From: Lachnospira sp. UBA3790
GTDB lineage: Bacteria; Bacillota; Clostridia; Lachnospirales; Lachnospiraceae
Direction: 5' to 3'
Length of the DNA stretch: 64,000 bases
Assembly (NCBI GenBank): GCA_002369135.1
Contig: DFEY01000003.1
Location: 73,853-137,852 of the forward strand
Position 1 is the stretch's first letter. Each line of letters opens with the position of its first letter. Position numbers and translations under genes: made by a program. The notes beneath the pieces are model-generated. The model searched no databases and had not been told where the DNA came from. It was given only the letters and a program-made list of their open reading frames with translations. Positions 1-7,793 of the stretch are shown one piece after another.

Positions 1-945
1 ACAGAGCACATGTTCTTCGAAGAAGACAGAATTGCTGCATTTAGAGAGATGATCTGTGCAGATACTGTTGAAGAAAGAGAAGCTGCATTAGAGAAGATTC
101 TTCCATATCAGCAGAACGACTTCGAAGCTTTATATGAAGCACTAGAGGGACATCCAGTAACAATCAGATTCCTAGATCCACCTCTACATGAGTTCGTTCC
201 TACAGAGGAAGAAGATATTAAGAAATTAGCAGATGCTCAAGGAAAGAGCGTTGAAGAAATAGAAGCTATCATTACTTCACTTCACGAGTTTAACCCAATG
301 ATGGGACACAGAGGACTTCGTCTTGCTGTAACTTACCCAGAGATTGCTAAGATGCAGACAAAGGCTGTTATCAGAGCTGCCATTAACGTTCAGAAGAACC
401 ACGTAAATTGGGAAGTTAAACCTGAAATTATGATTCCACTATCATGTGATGCTAAGGAATTGAAGTACGTTAAGGATATGGTAGTAGAAGTAGCTGACGC
501 TGAAATCGAAAAAGCAGGCGTTGCACTTAAGTACGAAGTTGGTACTATGATCGAAATCCCAAGAGCTGCACTTACAGCTGATGAGATTGCTAAGCAGGCT
601 GAATTCTTCTGCTTCGGTACTAACGACCTTACACAGATGACATACGGATTCTCAAGAGACGATGCTGGTAAGTTCTTAGATGCTTACTATGATGCTAAGA
701 TCTTTGAGAACGACCCATTTGCTAAGCTAGACCAGGACGGTGTTGGAAAACTTATGGAAACAGCTATTCAGCTTGGTAAGAAGACTAACCCTAACCTACA
801 TCTAGGTATCTGTGGTGAGCACGGTGGTGACCCATCATCAGTAGAGTTCTGTCATAAGATTGGACTAGATTATGTATCATGTTCACCATTTAGAGTTCCA
901 ATTGCTAGACTTGCAGCAGCTCAGGCAGCTATTGCAAATAAGTAA
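1..945 (+). CDS. ppdK: Pyruvate, phosphate dikinase, C-terminal part (5' end outside window)
   Basis: PPDK interconverts pyruvate and phosphoenolpyruvate using ATP/AMP and phosphate in the cytoplasm. Only the last 314 codons are present; the reading frame is open from base 1, so the start lies upstream. The visible part is the PEP/pyruvate-binding barrel: the metal-binding region IEIPRAALTADEIA, the stretch FCFGTNDLTQMTYGFSRDD, and the catalytic-cysteine region LGICGEHGGDPSSVEF near the end, followed by SCSPFRVPIARLAAAQAA. These are diagnostic for the PEP-utilising enzyme family, and the spacing fits PPDK better than PEP synthase or PtsI. A hairpin terminator follows 25 bases after the stop, so it is the last gene of its unit. 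In anaerobic Clostridia PPDK often works in glycolysis or PEP supply; that role here is inference. Confidence 0.95.
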   Translation, partial: TEHMFFEEDRIAAFREMICADTVEEREAALEKILPYQQNDFEALYEALEGHPVTIRFLDPPLHEFVPTEEEDIKKLADAQGKSVEEIEAIITSLHEFNPMMGHRGLRLAVTYPEIAKMQTKAVIRAAINVQKNHVNWEVKPEIMIPLSCDAKELKYVKDMVVEVADAEIEKAGVALKYEVGTMIEIPRAALTADEIAKQAEFFCFGTNDLTQMTYGFSRDDAGKFLDAYYDAKIFENDPFAKLDQDGVGKLMETAIQLGKKTNPNLHLGICGEHGGDPSSVEFCHKIGLDYVSCSPFRVPIARLAAAQAAIANK

Positions 946-970
946 TTAGGATATTAACTAATAAAAAATG

Positions 971-1001
971 AGGAGGTATTCGAAAGAATATCTCCTTTTT
1001 T
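971..1001 (+). terminator. Intrinsic terminator after ppdK
   Basis: An 11-bp stem (AGGAGGTATTC with GAATATCTCCT, one G-U pair) with a GAAA loop is followed by six T. It closes the ppdK transcript. Confidence 0.9.
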
Positions 1002-1144
1002 GTGCTTTAAAATAGAGAAAATAATTGTTATGATATTATGTAGTAGATAGTACGGATGTAATATTGATGATTATTTGTAACTAGATTTTTGTATTTCTTG
1101 AAATGTACTATAATATGTTTAGAATATAAAAGGAGAGGTCGGAT

Positions 1145-1693
1145 ATGAAAAAGTATATGAAGATTGCATCTATCGTTATGGCATTCATTATGGTCATAAC
1201 ATCGGTAGCCGTTGTTAGCACTGCTAAACTTGAAGCAAAGAGCAAGGTTAAGAGTGTTACTGTTAAGGGCGCAAAGAAAAATATGACTTTAAAAGTCGGA
1301 GATAAAAAAACTTTTAAAGTTAAAGTGAAAGGTAAAAAAGGGAAAACATCTTTCACAGTTAAGTCTTCAAACAAGGCTATTGTTAAGGTGAAGAAAAAAG
1401 GCAAAAAGATTACAATTAAAGCTGTAAAGGCAGGAAATGCTAAAGTAACAGTTAAAGCTAAGAAGAATAAAAAGAAAAAAATTGTAATCAAGATTAAGGT
1501 TACAAATAAAAAGGTTGACCCTAATAAGCCCGTAGTACCTACCACAGTGGCTCCAGTTGAACCAACAGTAGAACCTACTTCTCAAGCACCAGCAGAACCT
1601 ACTACTAAAGGTCAGCTTGAAACAAAGGATTCTATAGGTGGTATGGACGAAGGTGATGGTGACGATATCAAAGATTTAATTAAAAAACCTTAA
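1145..1693 (+). CDS. Secreted lysine-rich bacterial Ig-like (Big_2-type) protein
   Basis: 182 residues. An N-terminal signal peptide (MKKYMKIASIVMAFIMVITS, then an Ala/Ser stretch) is followed by one Ig-like domain at about residues 36-124 with the Big_2 pattern: VTVKG, LKVGDKKTFKVKV, SSNKAIVKV, IKAVKAGNAKVTVKA. Nearly every surface strand carries lysine. The C-terminal 55 residues are a Pro/Thr linker (VAPVEPTVEPTSQAPAEPTT) ending in an acidic tail. No anchor motif is visible. The start is set by AGGAGAGG seven bases before the ATG. It is a single-gene unit between two hairpin terminators. Big_2 domains occur in surface adhesins and carbohydrate-binding proteins; the exact function is unknown. 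The basic Ig domain could bind anionic wall polymers, which is inference. Confidence 0.75.
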   Translation: MKKYMKIASIVMAFIMVITSVAVVSTAKLEAKSKVKSVTVKGAKKNMTLKVGDKKTFKVKVKGKKGKTSFTVKSSNKAIVKVKKKGKKITIKAVKAGNAKVTVKAKKNKKKKIVIKIKVTNKKVDPNKPVVPTTVAPVEPTVEPTSQAPAEPTTKGQLETKDSIGGMDEGDGDDIKDLIKKP

Positions 1694-1714
1694 TCATCTA
1701 TATCAGTGAAGACC

Positions 1715-1750
1715 AAAGGAGATATTCAATAGGATATCTCCTTTTTATTT
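1715..1750 (+). terminator. Intrinsic terminator after the Ig-like protein gene
   Basis: An 11-bp perfect stem (AAAGGAGATAT with ATATCTCCTTT) is followed by a T-rich tail. Confidence 0.9.
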
Positions 1751-1867
1751 GCTAGTGCAAAACTTAATAATATTAACAAAAGCCCGCATTTACTTTATTT
1801 GAAAAGATAATAATGGTATAATAATGGGCGTTGCGAGAAGTAGATTGAAGTTAGAAAGAGGTAAAAA

Positions 1868-3274
1868 ATGGGTGGATTTTTTTCAGTAGCATCTAAAGAA
1901 GATTGCGTTTTTGATTTGTTTTTTGGAGTGGACTACCATTCACATCTAGGTACTAGACGTGCTGGTATGGCAGTGCATGGAGAGAACGGCTTTGACCGCG
2001 CTATCCATAATATTGAAAACTCTCCTTTTAGAACAAAGTTTGAAAAAGATGTTCAAGAGATGAAAGGTAATCTTGGTATTGGTTGTATTTCAGATTATGA
2101 GCCACAACCTTTGATTATCCGTTCACATCACGGAGCATACGCGCTTACTACAGTTAGTAAGATTAATAATACAAAAGAGTTGATTGAGGAGCTCTTTGCC
2201 GATGGCCACGCTCATTTCCAAGAGATGAGTACTGGAGAAATTAACGCTACTGAATTAGTGGCCGCTCTTATTAATAAAAAAGATAACTTTATCGATGGAA
2301 TCAAATACGCGCTAGATGCGGTAGACGGATCTTTGTCGATGATGATTATGAATAAAGAGGGGATTTACCTAGCGAGAGATAAGATGGGTAGAACCCCTAT
2401 TGCAATAGGTAAAAATGAAGTGGGCTTTTGTGCATCGTTTGAGGACTTTGCATACAAGAACCTTGGATATACAGACTATAAGAAATTGGGCCCTGGTGAG
2501 ATAGCAGTGATGACGCCAAAGAATGTGGTGACACTTGTTAATCCGGGAAAAAAAATGAAGATTTGTACGTTCCTTTGGATTTACTACGGATATCCAGCTA
2601 GTTCATACGAAGGTGTGAATGTTGAGTGGATGAGATACGAGTGTGGTAAGAGAATGGCTAAGCGCGATAATGTGAAACCTGATGTGGTGGCGGGAGTGCC
2701 TGACTCAGGACTTGCTCATGCTATCGGATATGCCAACGAATCTGGCGTTCCATATTCTAGACCCTTTATCAAATACACACCAACATGGTCTAGATCATTT
2801 ATGCCAACTATCCAGAGTAAACGTGATTTGATCGCTAGAATGAAACAACTAGCAGTAGAAGATTTGATTAAAGACAAGAGTTTGTTGTTGATAGATGACT
2901 CTATAGTTCGTGGTACTCAGATGAGAGAGACTACAGAGTACTTGTTTGAGAGCGGTGCAAAGGAAGTTCATATTAGACCTGCGTGCCCACCACTTGTATA
3001 TGGATGTAAGTATCTAAACTTCTCACGTTCATCATCAGAGATGGAACTAATCACTAGACGTGTGATTGAGAGACTCGAAAATGGAAATGTGACTGATGAA
3101 ATTTTGCAGGAGTATGTAGATCCAGATTCAGAGAAGTACGCTACTATGGTTGAGGAGATTAGAAAAGAACTTAACTTTACATCACTAAGATTTAACAGAC
3201 TAGACGATATGTTAGATGCAGTGGGAATCGACAAAGATAAACTTTGTACTTACTGCTGGGACGGTAAAGAATAA
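1868..3274 (+). CDS. PurF-like amidophosphoribosyltransferase homologue lacking the N-terminal cysteine
   Basis: 468 residues with the full PurF architecture: an N-terminal Ntn glutaminase-like domain (about 1-230) and a phosphoribosyltransferase domain (about 250-440) with the PRPP loop LLLIDDSIVRGTQ. The family Cys that must be residue 1 after Met removal is Gly here (MGGFFSV), so glutamine hydrolysis by the usual mechanism should be impossible. In contrast, four cysteines fit the 4Fe-4S ligands of Bacillus-type PurF: C233, C380, C460 and C463 (the CTYCW tail). Start ATG follows GAAAGAGG. It stands apart from any purine cluster in this window. It may be a regulatory or alternative-substrate paralogue; such Gly-Gly PurF-like proteins are, to my knowledge, widespread in Clostridia and usually annotated simply as PurF. 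Confidence 0.8.
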   Translation: MGGFFSVASKEDCVFDLFFGVDYHSHLGTRRAGMAVHGENGFDRAIHNIENSPFRTKFEKDVQEMKGNLGIGCISDYEPQPLIIRSHHGAYALTTVSKINNTKELIEELFADGHAHFQEMSTGEINATELVAALINKKDNFIDGIKYALDAVDGSLSMMIMNKEGIYLARDKMGRTPIAIGKNEVGFCASFEDFAYKNLGYTDYKKLGPGEIAVMTPKNVVTLVNPGKKMKICTFLWIYYGYPASSYEGVNVEWMRYECGKRMAKRDNVKPDVVAGVPDSGLAHAIGYANESGVPYSRPFIKYTPTWSRSFMPTIQSKRDLIARMKQLAVEDLIKDKSLLLIDDSIVRGTQMRETTEYLFESGAKEVHIRPACPPLVYGCKYLNFSRSSSEMELITRRVIERLENGNVTDEILQEYVDPDSEKYATMVEEIRKELNFTSLRFNRLDDMLDAVGIDKDKLCTYCWDGKE

Positions 3275-3320
3275 AACACAATTTGTACATACATTATTTG
3301 TACAATTAAAGTGATTTGAT

Positions 3321-4121
3321 ATGGGAAAATTTGACGGATTCTTAATATGTTCAGATGTGGATAGCACTCTTACATACGAGGCTGGAAAAGTGTCTGACGA
3401 AAATGCAAAGGCAATCAAGTACTTTCAGGATGAAGGTGGATTGTTTACTTTGGCTACGGGCAGAGCTCCTTCTTTTATGGAGCACTTCAGCGACAAAGTA
3501 AAAATTAATGCGCCAGTTGTTTCGTTTAACGGCGCACTCCTTTATGATACTGAAAAAGATGAACTGATAAAAACTTGGCCGGCTGACAAAGCCACGGTAT
3601 ATAAGGTTTTTAAATATTTGCAGAAGACTTATCCGGACGTTTGGCATTATTCGTTTGGAGTAAATACGTCTATAAATGCGCAGTATGAGGCGAAAGAGCA
3701 CAGCGCAGATGACGGTTCACTAGATGCTTTGTTTGATACATTCCCAGATGAAATGTACAAAGTTTTGACGGTGCAGTCAGAGCCTTTGACGCTGGAGATT
3801 AAGGAAGATCTCATAAAGACTTTTGGCAAGGAGATGCAGTTTTACAGAAGCTGGAACGAGGGTCTAGAGTATGTTTCGCTCGAGAGCGGCAAAGGAGTAG
3901 CGGTAGACTACTTAAAGAAGCATTTGAACGGACAGATTCACACCACAATAGGTGTGGGAGATTATGAAAATGATATCACATTGTTAGAATATGCTGATAT
4001 TGGTTATGCGGTAGATAATGCGATTGACTGCGTTAAAGAAGCCGCAGACAGAATTACTGTAAAGAACACTGAACATGCTATAGCAGCAGTGATAAAAGAT
4101 TTAGAAGAGACAGCTATATAA
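3321..4121 (+). CDS. HAD-superfamily (Cof-type) hydrolase
   Basis: 266 residues. Motif I is CSDVDSTLTYEAGKVS (nucleophile Asp and acid/base Asp, residues about 11-14), motif II lies in FTLATGRAP, and motif IV is GVGDYENDITLLEYA, followed by IGYAVDNA. A large cap between motifs II and IV is typical of Cof/YidA-type sugar-phosphate or nucleotide phosphatases. The substrate cannot be read from sequence. The gene begins 46 bases after the PurF-like gene without a terminator between them, so the two may be co-transcribed. The next small membrane protein starts 11 bases after its stop, also suggesting one unit. Confidence 0.85.
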   Translation: MGKFDGFLICSDVDSTLTYEAGKVSDENAKAIKYFQDEGGLFTLATGRAPSFMEHFSDKVKINAPVVSFNGALLYDTEKDELIKTWPADKATVYKVFKYLQKTYPDVWHYSFGVNTSINAQYEAKEHSADDGSLDALFDTFPDEMYKVLTVQSEPLTLEIKEDLIKTFGKEMQFYRSWNEGLEYVSLESGKGVAVDYLKKHLNGQIHTTIGVGDYENDITLLEYADIGYAVDNAIDCVKEAADRITVKNTEHAIAAVIKDLEETAI

Positions 4122-4132
4122 GGAGAGAAACT

Positions 4133-4543
4133 ATGAAGAAGAAATTAATTATATGTATTGCTATAGTGGTAGCAGCCATAGCAGCAATTGTTGTAATTTT
4201 GTGCGTAAATAATTGCGGAAATGCTAAGAAAGCCAAGATGGAAGAGACTGTTGTAGTGACAGATAAAAATGGAGACAAAGTAGTAAAGACTAAAAAGGAA
4301 TTAGCCGAGGAAGAGTCTTCTAAGAAGGCGTATGAAAAGAAGAAGCAGGACGCTTGGGACGGCGCTGTAGTAGTAGAAGAAGAAACCAAAGCTAAAAAAG
4401 ATAAGCAAGTGATTTACAAGAGAAATAAAAAGGGTGAAATCGTGACAAACAAGAAGGGAGAAAAGGTTACTAGAAAGCCAGAGTATGCCGGAGAAGATGA
4501 GGGATGGTCACCTATTGTTACTCCTGACGACTTGAAGAATTAA
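4133..4543 (+). CDS. Small membrane-anchored charged protein, unknown function
   Basis: 136 residues: one N-terminal hydrophobic segment (about residues 4-26, IIVVAAIAAIVV-like composition) followed by a highly charged Lys/Glu region with no recognised domain. Recurrent VTDKNGDKVV, KKGEIVTNKKGEKV phrases give a weak internal repeat. The predicted topology is one anchor with the rest outside, by the positive-inside rule only weakly supported (MKKK). It has a good ribosome site (AAGGAG, seven bases upstream) and lies 11 bases after the HAD gene. A strong terminator follows. I do not recognise the family. Confidence 0.6.
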   Translation: MKKKLIICIAIVVAAIAAIVVILCVNNCGNAKKAKMEETVVVTDKNGDKVVKTKKELAEEESSKKAYEKKKQDAWDGAVVVEEETKAKKDKQVIYKRNKKGEIVTNKKGEKVTRKPEYAGEDEGWSPIVTPDDLKN

Positions 4544-4565
4544 ATGATCAAAATAATAGAGAATA

Positions 4566-4600
4566 AAAAAGCTGGTCAGTTGAAAATGACCAGTTTTTTT
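4566..4600 (+). terminator. Intrinsic terminator before rpoD
   Basis: A stem CTGGTCA/TGACCAG is followed by seven T. The right half of this hairpin also holds the -35 region of a promoter-like pair reading into rpoD. Confidence 0.85.
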
Positions 4601-4608
4601 GGTATTAT
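4580..4608 (+). promoter_or_regulatory. Candidate rpoD promoter embedded in the upstream terminator
   Basis: TTGAAA at 4580-4585, a 17-base spacer, and TATTAT at 4603-4608 form a reasonable sigma-A promoter. The expected start near 4615 leaves a leader of about 57 bases before the TTG start of rpoD. Confidence 0.55.
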
Positions 4609-4671
4609 ATATATTTGACTGAGTGTATTCAAAAGTCATCGGACCAATACAGTCCGAGAAAGGAGATTTAT

Positions 4672-6177
4672 TTGAAAACACAAGATTTTAACAAGAAAAT
4701 CGAAAGACTAGTCAAGAGAGCCAGTAAACAAGATAACAGGCTATCTAAAGAAGAAATCAAGACATTCTTCAGGGCTGTTCAGCTTACTGACAAACAGGAA
4801 GAAAACCTTCTTCCAACACTTCGTGAGAACGGTGTAAAAGTTCTTACAGAAAAACAGATTGCCGCTCTTTCAAAGAAAAAGCCAGCTAAGAAAAAGGCAG
4901 AGAAGAGTAATAAGAAAGCAGGAGCAAAAAAGACTACTGCTAAAAAGTCTGCAAAGAAAACAGCTGCTAAGAAGACAGAAAAGAAGGCAACTAAAAAGAC
5001 TACAGCCAAAAAGACTAAAAAAACTGAGACTAAGAAAACTACAGCTAAGAAAGCTACAGCAAAGAAAGCTACTAAGGCAGAGCCAAAGAAGACTACTTCG
5101 AAGAAGGCTGCAAAGAAAGCTGCTGATGAGAAAAAGACATCAAAGAAGAAAGCGGCTGAGGAAGAGTCGGAAGAATTGGTTGAAATCTCAGTGGCAGATC
5201 TTCCAGATGCAGGAACAGAAGATCCTACGGATGAAGATATTGCTATGGTAGAGACAGACGAAGAGCAAGAGGAAAAGAAGAGCAAGACTAAAAAGTCTGA
5301 AAGCGAGAGTGCAGAGAAAGATGCAGTGGACTTGCTAGAGGGCGTAGGAACTGAAGATCCTGTTCGTATGTATCTAAAAGAGATTGGTACAGTACCACTT
5401 TTGACAGCTGAAGAAGAAGTGGAACTTGCTAAGAGAAAAGCTAAAGGCGATAAGGCTGCCAAAGAAAAATTGGTAGAGGCAAACTTGCGTCTAGTAGTTA
5501 GTATTGCAAAGAGATATACAGGTCGTGGAATGAGCTTCCTAGATTTAGTTCAGGAAGGTAACCTCGGACTTATTAAAGGTGTAGAAAAGTTTGATTATAA
5601 TAAAGGATTCAAACTTAGTACATATGCAACATGGTGGATTAGACAGTCAGTTACACGTGCGTTGGCTGACCACGCTAGAACAATCCGTGTGCCAGTGCAT
5701 ATGGTTGAGACTATAAATCGTATGTCAAAGATGCAGAGAAAGCTTACTTTAGAGTTAGGTTATGAGCCTTCGACAAAGGAATTAGCTAATGCACTTGATA
5801 TGACAGAAGACAAGGTATTAGAAATCATGCAGATTGCTAGAGAGCCTGCATCACTTGAGACACCTATCGGTGAAGAGGATGATTCAAACCTTGGCGATTT
5901 TGTCGCAGATAACAATACTGTAACTCCTGAGGGCAATATTGAATCAGTAATGCTTAAAGGACACATTGCAGAATTGTTGGATGATTTAAAAGAAAGAGAA
6001 AGAGAAGTTATTATATTAAGATTCGGACTTCGCGATGGACACCCTAGAACACTTGAGGAAGTGGGCAAGGAATTCCACGTAACAAGAGAGCGTATCAGAC
6101 AGATTGAGGCAAAGGCTTTAAGAAAACTACGTAATCCTGTTAGAAGTAAGAAGATTAAAGACTTCTTAAATGACTAG
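4672..6177 (+). CDS. rpoD: Primary sigma factor RpoD (sigma-70/SigA) with Lys/Ala-rich N-terminal tract
   Basis: 501 residues when started at the TTG at 4672, which has AAAGGAGA at the right distance; an upstream in-frame TTG at 4615 has no ribosome site. Region 1.1-like sequence occupies residues 1-65. Residues 68-163 are almost entirely Lys, Ala and Thr with AKKTTAKK-like repeats, resembling histone H1 tails. An acidic linker follows, then region 1.2 (DPVRMYLKEIGTVPLL), regions 2.1-2.4 (NLRLVVSIAKRYTGRG, STYATWWIRQS), region 3 and region 4 (TRERIRQIEAKALRKLR). It directs RNA polymerase to housekeeping promoters of the TTGACA/TATAAT type seen across this window. Signal peptidase I begins eight bases after the stop. 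The Lys/Ala tract is unusual for this gene in Firmicutes. Confidence 0.95.
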   Translation: MKTQDFNKKIERLVKRASKQDNRLSKEEIKTFFRAVQLTDKQEENLLPTLRENGVKVLTEKQIAALSKKKPAKKKAEKSNKKAGAKKTTAKKSAKKTAAKKTEKKATKKTTAKKTKKTETKKTTAKKATAKKATKAEPKKTTSKKAAKKAADEKKTSKKKAAEEESEELVEISVADLPDAGTEDPTDEDIAMVETDEEQEEKKSKTKKSESESAEKDAVDLLEGVGTEDPVRMYLKEIGTVPLLTAEEEVELAKRKAKGDKAAKEKLVEANLRLVVSIAKRYTGRGMSFLDLVQEGNLGLIKGVEKFDYNKGFKLSTYATWWIRQSVTRALADHARTIRVPVHMVETINRMSKMQRKLTLELGYEPSTKELANALDMTEDKVLEIMQIAREPASLETPIGEEDDSNLGDFVADNNTVTPEGNIESVMLKGHIAELLDDLKEREREVIILRFGLRDGHPRTLEEVGKEFHVTRERIRQIEAKALRKLRNPVRSKKIKDFLND

Positions 6178-6185
6178 AGGTTAAA

Positions 6186-6866
6186 ATGGACGAGTTTAAG
6201 AATGAAGAAATAAATGAGAATATTGACCAGGTAGAATCTGCTGAAGAAGTTGATAACTTTGATCAGGTGGAAGAACCTATCGGAGAAGATCAATTTGAAT
6301 CTAGTGATAAGGATAAGCAAAAAAGAGTTGTGCGTGAGATTTTCAGTTGGGTAAAAATAATTGTTATTGCACTAGCAGTAGCACTTATTATTAACAACTT
6401 CATTATCATAAACGCAAACGTTCCTAGTGGTTCTATGGAAAATACTATTATCACTGGTGACAGAATGATAGGGCTTCGTACCGCTTTTTGGTTCAGCGCA
6501 CCTAAGCGTGGACAAGTTGTTATTTTCAAGTTCCCTGATAACGAAGATGAGACTTTCGTAAAGAGAGTAATTGGTCTTCCAGGTGAGACAGTTCACATCA
6601 AAGAGGGAAAGATTTATATCAATGATTCCAAGAAGCCTTTGAAGGAAGACTACTTAAAGGAACCTTGGATCGAGTGCAACAACTACGATGAACCATTCAA
6701 AGTTCCAAAGGATTCTTACTTCTGTTTAGGTGATAACCGAAATGTTTCTAACGACGGTAGATTCTGGAATAAGAAATACGTTAAGAGAAATAAGATTTTG
6801 GCGAAGGCTGAGTTTGTATATTGGCCATGGTCAAACAAAAAGATTATTCATACAGCTGATTATTAA
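6186..6866 (+). CDS. lepB: Signal peptidase I (type I leader peptidase)
   Basis: 226 residues. An acidic cytoplasmic N-terminus of about 45 residues precedes one membrane segment (about 56-78). The catalytic serine is in NVPSGSMENTI, the lysine in FVKRVIGLPGE, and the conserved GDNRNVSNDGRFW box lies near the C-terminus. It cleaves signal peptides from proteins leaving the Sec pathway; many secreted substrates are encoded nearby. The gene follows rpoD by eight bases, so both are probably one transcript. A bidirectional hairpin terminator closes the unit. The long acidic N-terminus before the anchor is longer than in the minimal Bacillus enzymes. Confidence 0.93.
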   Translation: MDEFKNEEINENIDQVESAEEVDNFDQVEEPIGEDQFESSDKDKQKRVVREIFSWVKIIVIALAVALIINNFIIINANVPSGSMENTIITGDRMIGLRTAFWFSAPKRGQVVIFKFPDNEDETFVKRVIGLPGETVHIKEGKIYINDSKKPLKEDYLKEPWIECNNYDEPFKVPKDSYFCLGDNRNVSNDGRFWNKKYVKRNKILAKAEFVYWPWSNKKIIHTADY

Positions 6867-6870
6867 AAAT

Positions 6871-6896
6871 AAAAGGACATCGATTCGATGTCCTTT
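6871..6896. terminator. Bidirectional terminator between lepB and the GNAT gene
   Basis: AAAAGGACATCG and CGATGTCCTTTT pair perfectly with a two-base loop. T runs lie on both strands, matching the convergent genes on each side. Confidence 0.9.
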
Positions 6897-7706
6897 TTAT
6901 ATTTCATAAATATCTATTGTTTCTAATGTCTTAAAACCGTTCTTTTCATACAGTTTAATGGCAGGAGTGTTATCGCTCGTGACATGAAGAACGATTTTAT
7001 CTGCGTGCTTAAATGCATCCTTTAGCGTGGTCTGCAAAAGCCTGTTGCCGTAACCTTTTTCTCTGAATTCTTCATTTACCTCTATATCGCAAAGACAAAA
7101 ACTATTTTCATCTTTAATCAAATATAGCCATCCGATTTCCTTTTCTATAGTTTTGTCATCTATCTCCTCGTTTATAATGCCTGTAATCTTAAGTGGAGCA
7201 GTATCAGATTTTAATTCCTCATTTGATTCATCATTTTCTATTTTCAGTTCAATAGGGTTAGCATCAAACTTGAAATTATCCTTGTTAAGCTCCATAGATA
7301 TTTCCTTTGAAGCAAAGTTAAAACCGAGTGTTTCTAAGAATGCTTTTCCAGTTCCATTTTCTGGATCTAGTGAAACAGAGTAGGAGAATGAATCAAACTC
7401 TGAAACTAGTCTTAAAAATAGATTTGTTCCAATTCTTTGACGACGACGCTTAGGGTCCACAGCCATACATACTTGCATATTGTTAGCGTCTATCTTTAGA
7501 AAACCTAGATATGCAACCAATGCATCCGCATCATCAAACATCAGATATGCGTAAGGATTCTCAGTCTCTGGCAGATTGTAATCATACTCAGATTCCTTTA
7601 AAAATGAGTAATTCAAAAAACCGTCATGCGCCATACATTTTTCATTTAGCGCATCACACATTTCTTCTACATTTTTATGCCTGATTGACTGTTTATTGAT
7701 TTGCAT
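6897..7706 (-). CDS. Tandem GNAT acetyltransferase
   Basis: 269 residues from the ATG at 7706, chosen because AAAGGA lies seven bases before it; an ATG at 7712 is only one base from that site. Two GNAT folds are visible. The N-terminal one has the acetyl-CoA loop pattern VDPKRRRQRIGTNLFLRL, degenerate compared with the classic R/Q-x-x-G-x-G/A. The C-terminal one is canonical: VNEEFREKGYGNRLLQTTL followed by NTPAIKLYEKNGF. Double GNAT proteins include mycothiol synthase-like and amino-group acetyltransferases; the substrate is not predictable. It is transcribed convergently with lepB and shares its terminator. Confidence 0.82.
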   Translation of the reverse strand: MQINKQSIRHKNVEEMCDALNEKCMAHDGFLNYSFLKESEYDYNLPETENPYAYLMFDDADALVAYLGFLKIDANNMQVCMAVDPKRRRQRIGTNLFLRLVSEFDSFSYSVSLDPENGTGKAFLETLGFNFASKEISMELNKDNFKFDANPIELKIENDESNEELKSDTAPLKITGIINEEIDDKTIEKEIGWLYLIKDENSFCLCDIEVNEEFREKGYGNRLLQTTLKDAFKHADKIVLHVTSDNTPAIKLYEKNGFKTLETIDIYEI

Positions 7707-7793
7707 TTGCATATCCTTTCGCTTTTTACATTTTACCAAAAAAGCCCCCGCTATGCTATAATAATACCTAGTTGATTTACGGAGGAAAAAGAT

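Noticed and set aside
1108..1545. Minus-strand 145-residue hydrophobic ORF
   Set aside because: Antisense of the lysine-rich Ig-like protein; AAA/AAG codons read backwards as Phe/Leu give a false membrane protein.
4615..4671. N-terminal extension of RpoD from a TTG at 4615
   Set aside because: No ribosome site precedes it, and the predicted transcription start is at about that base; the TTG at 4672 has AAAGGAGA.
4779..5462. Long minus-strand ORF of 227 residues rich in Phe, Ala and Val
   Set aside because: It is the antisense shadow of the repetitive Lys/Ala codons of rpoD and has no ribosome site or domain.
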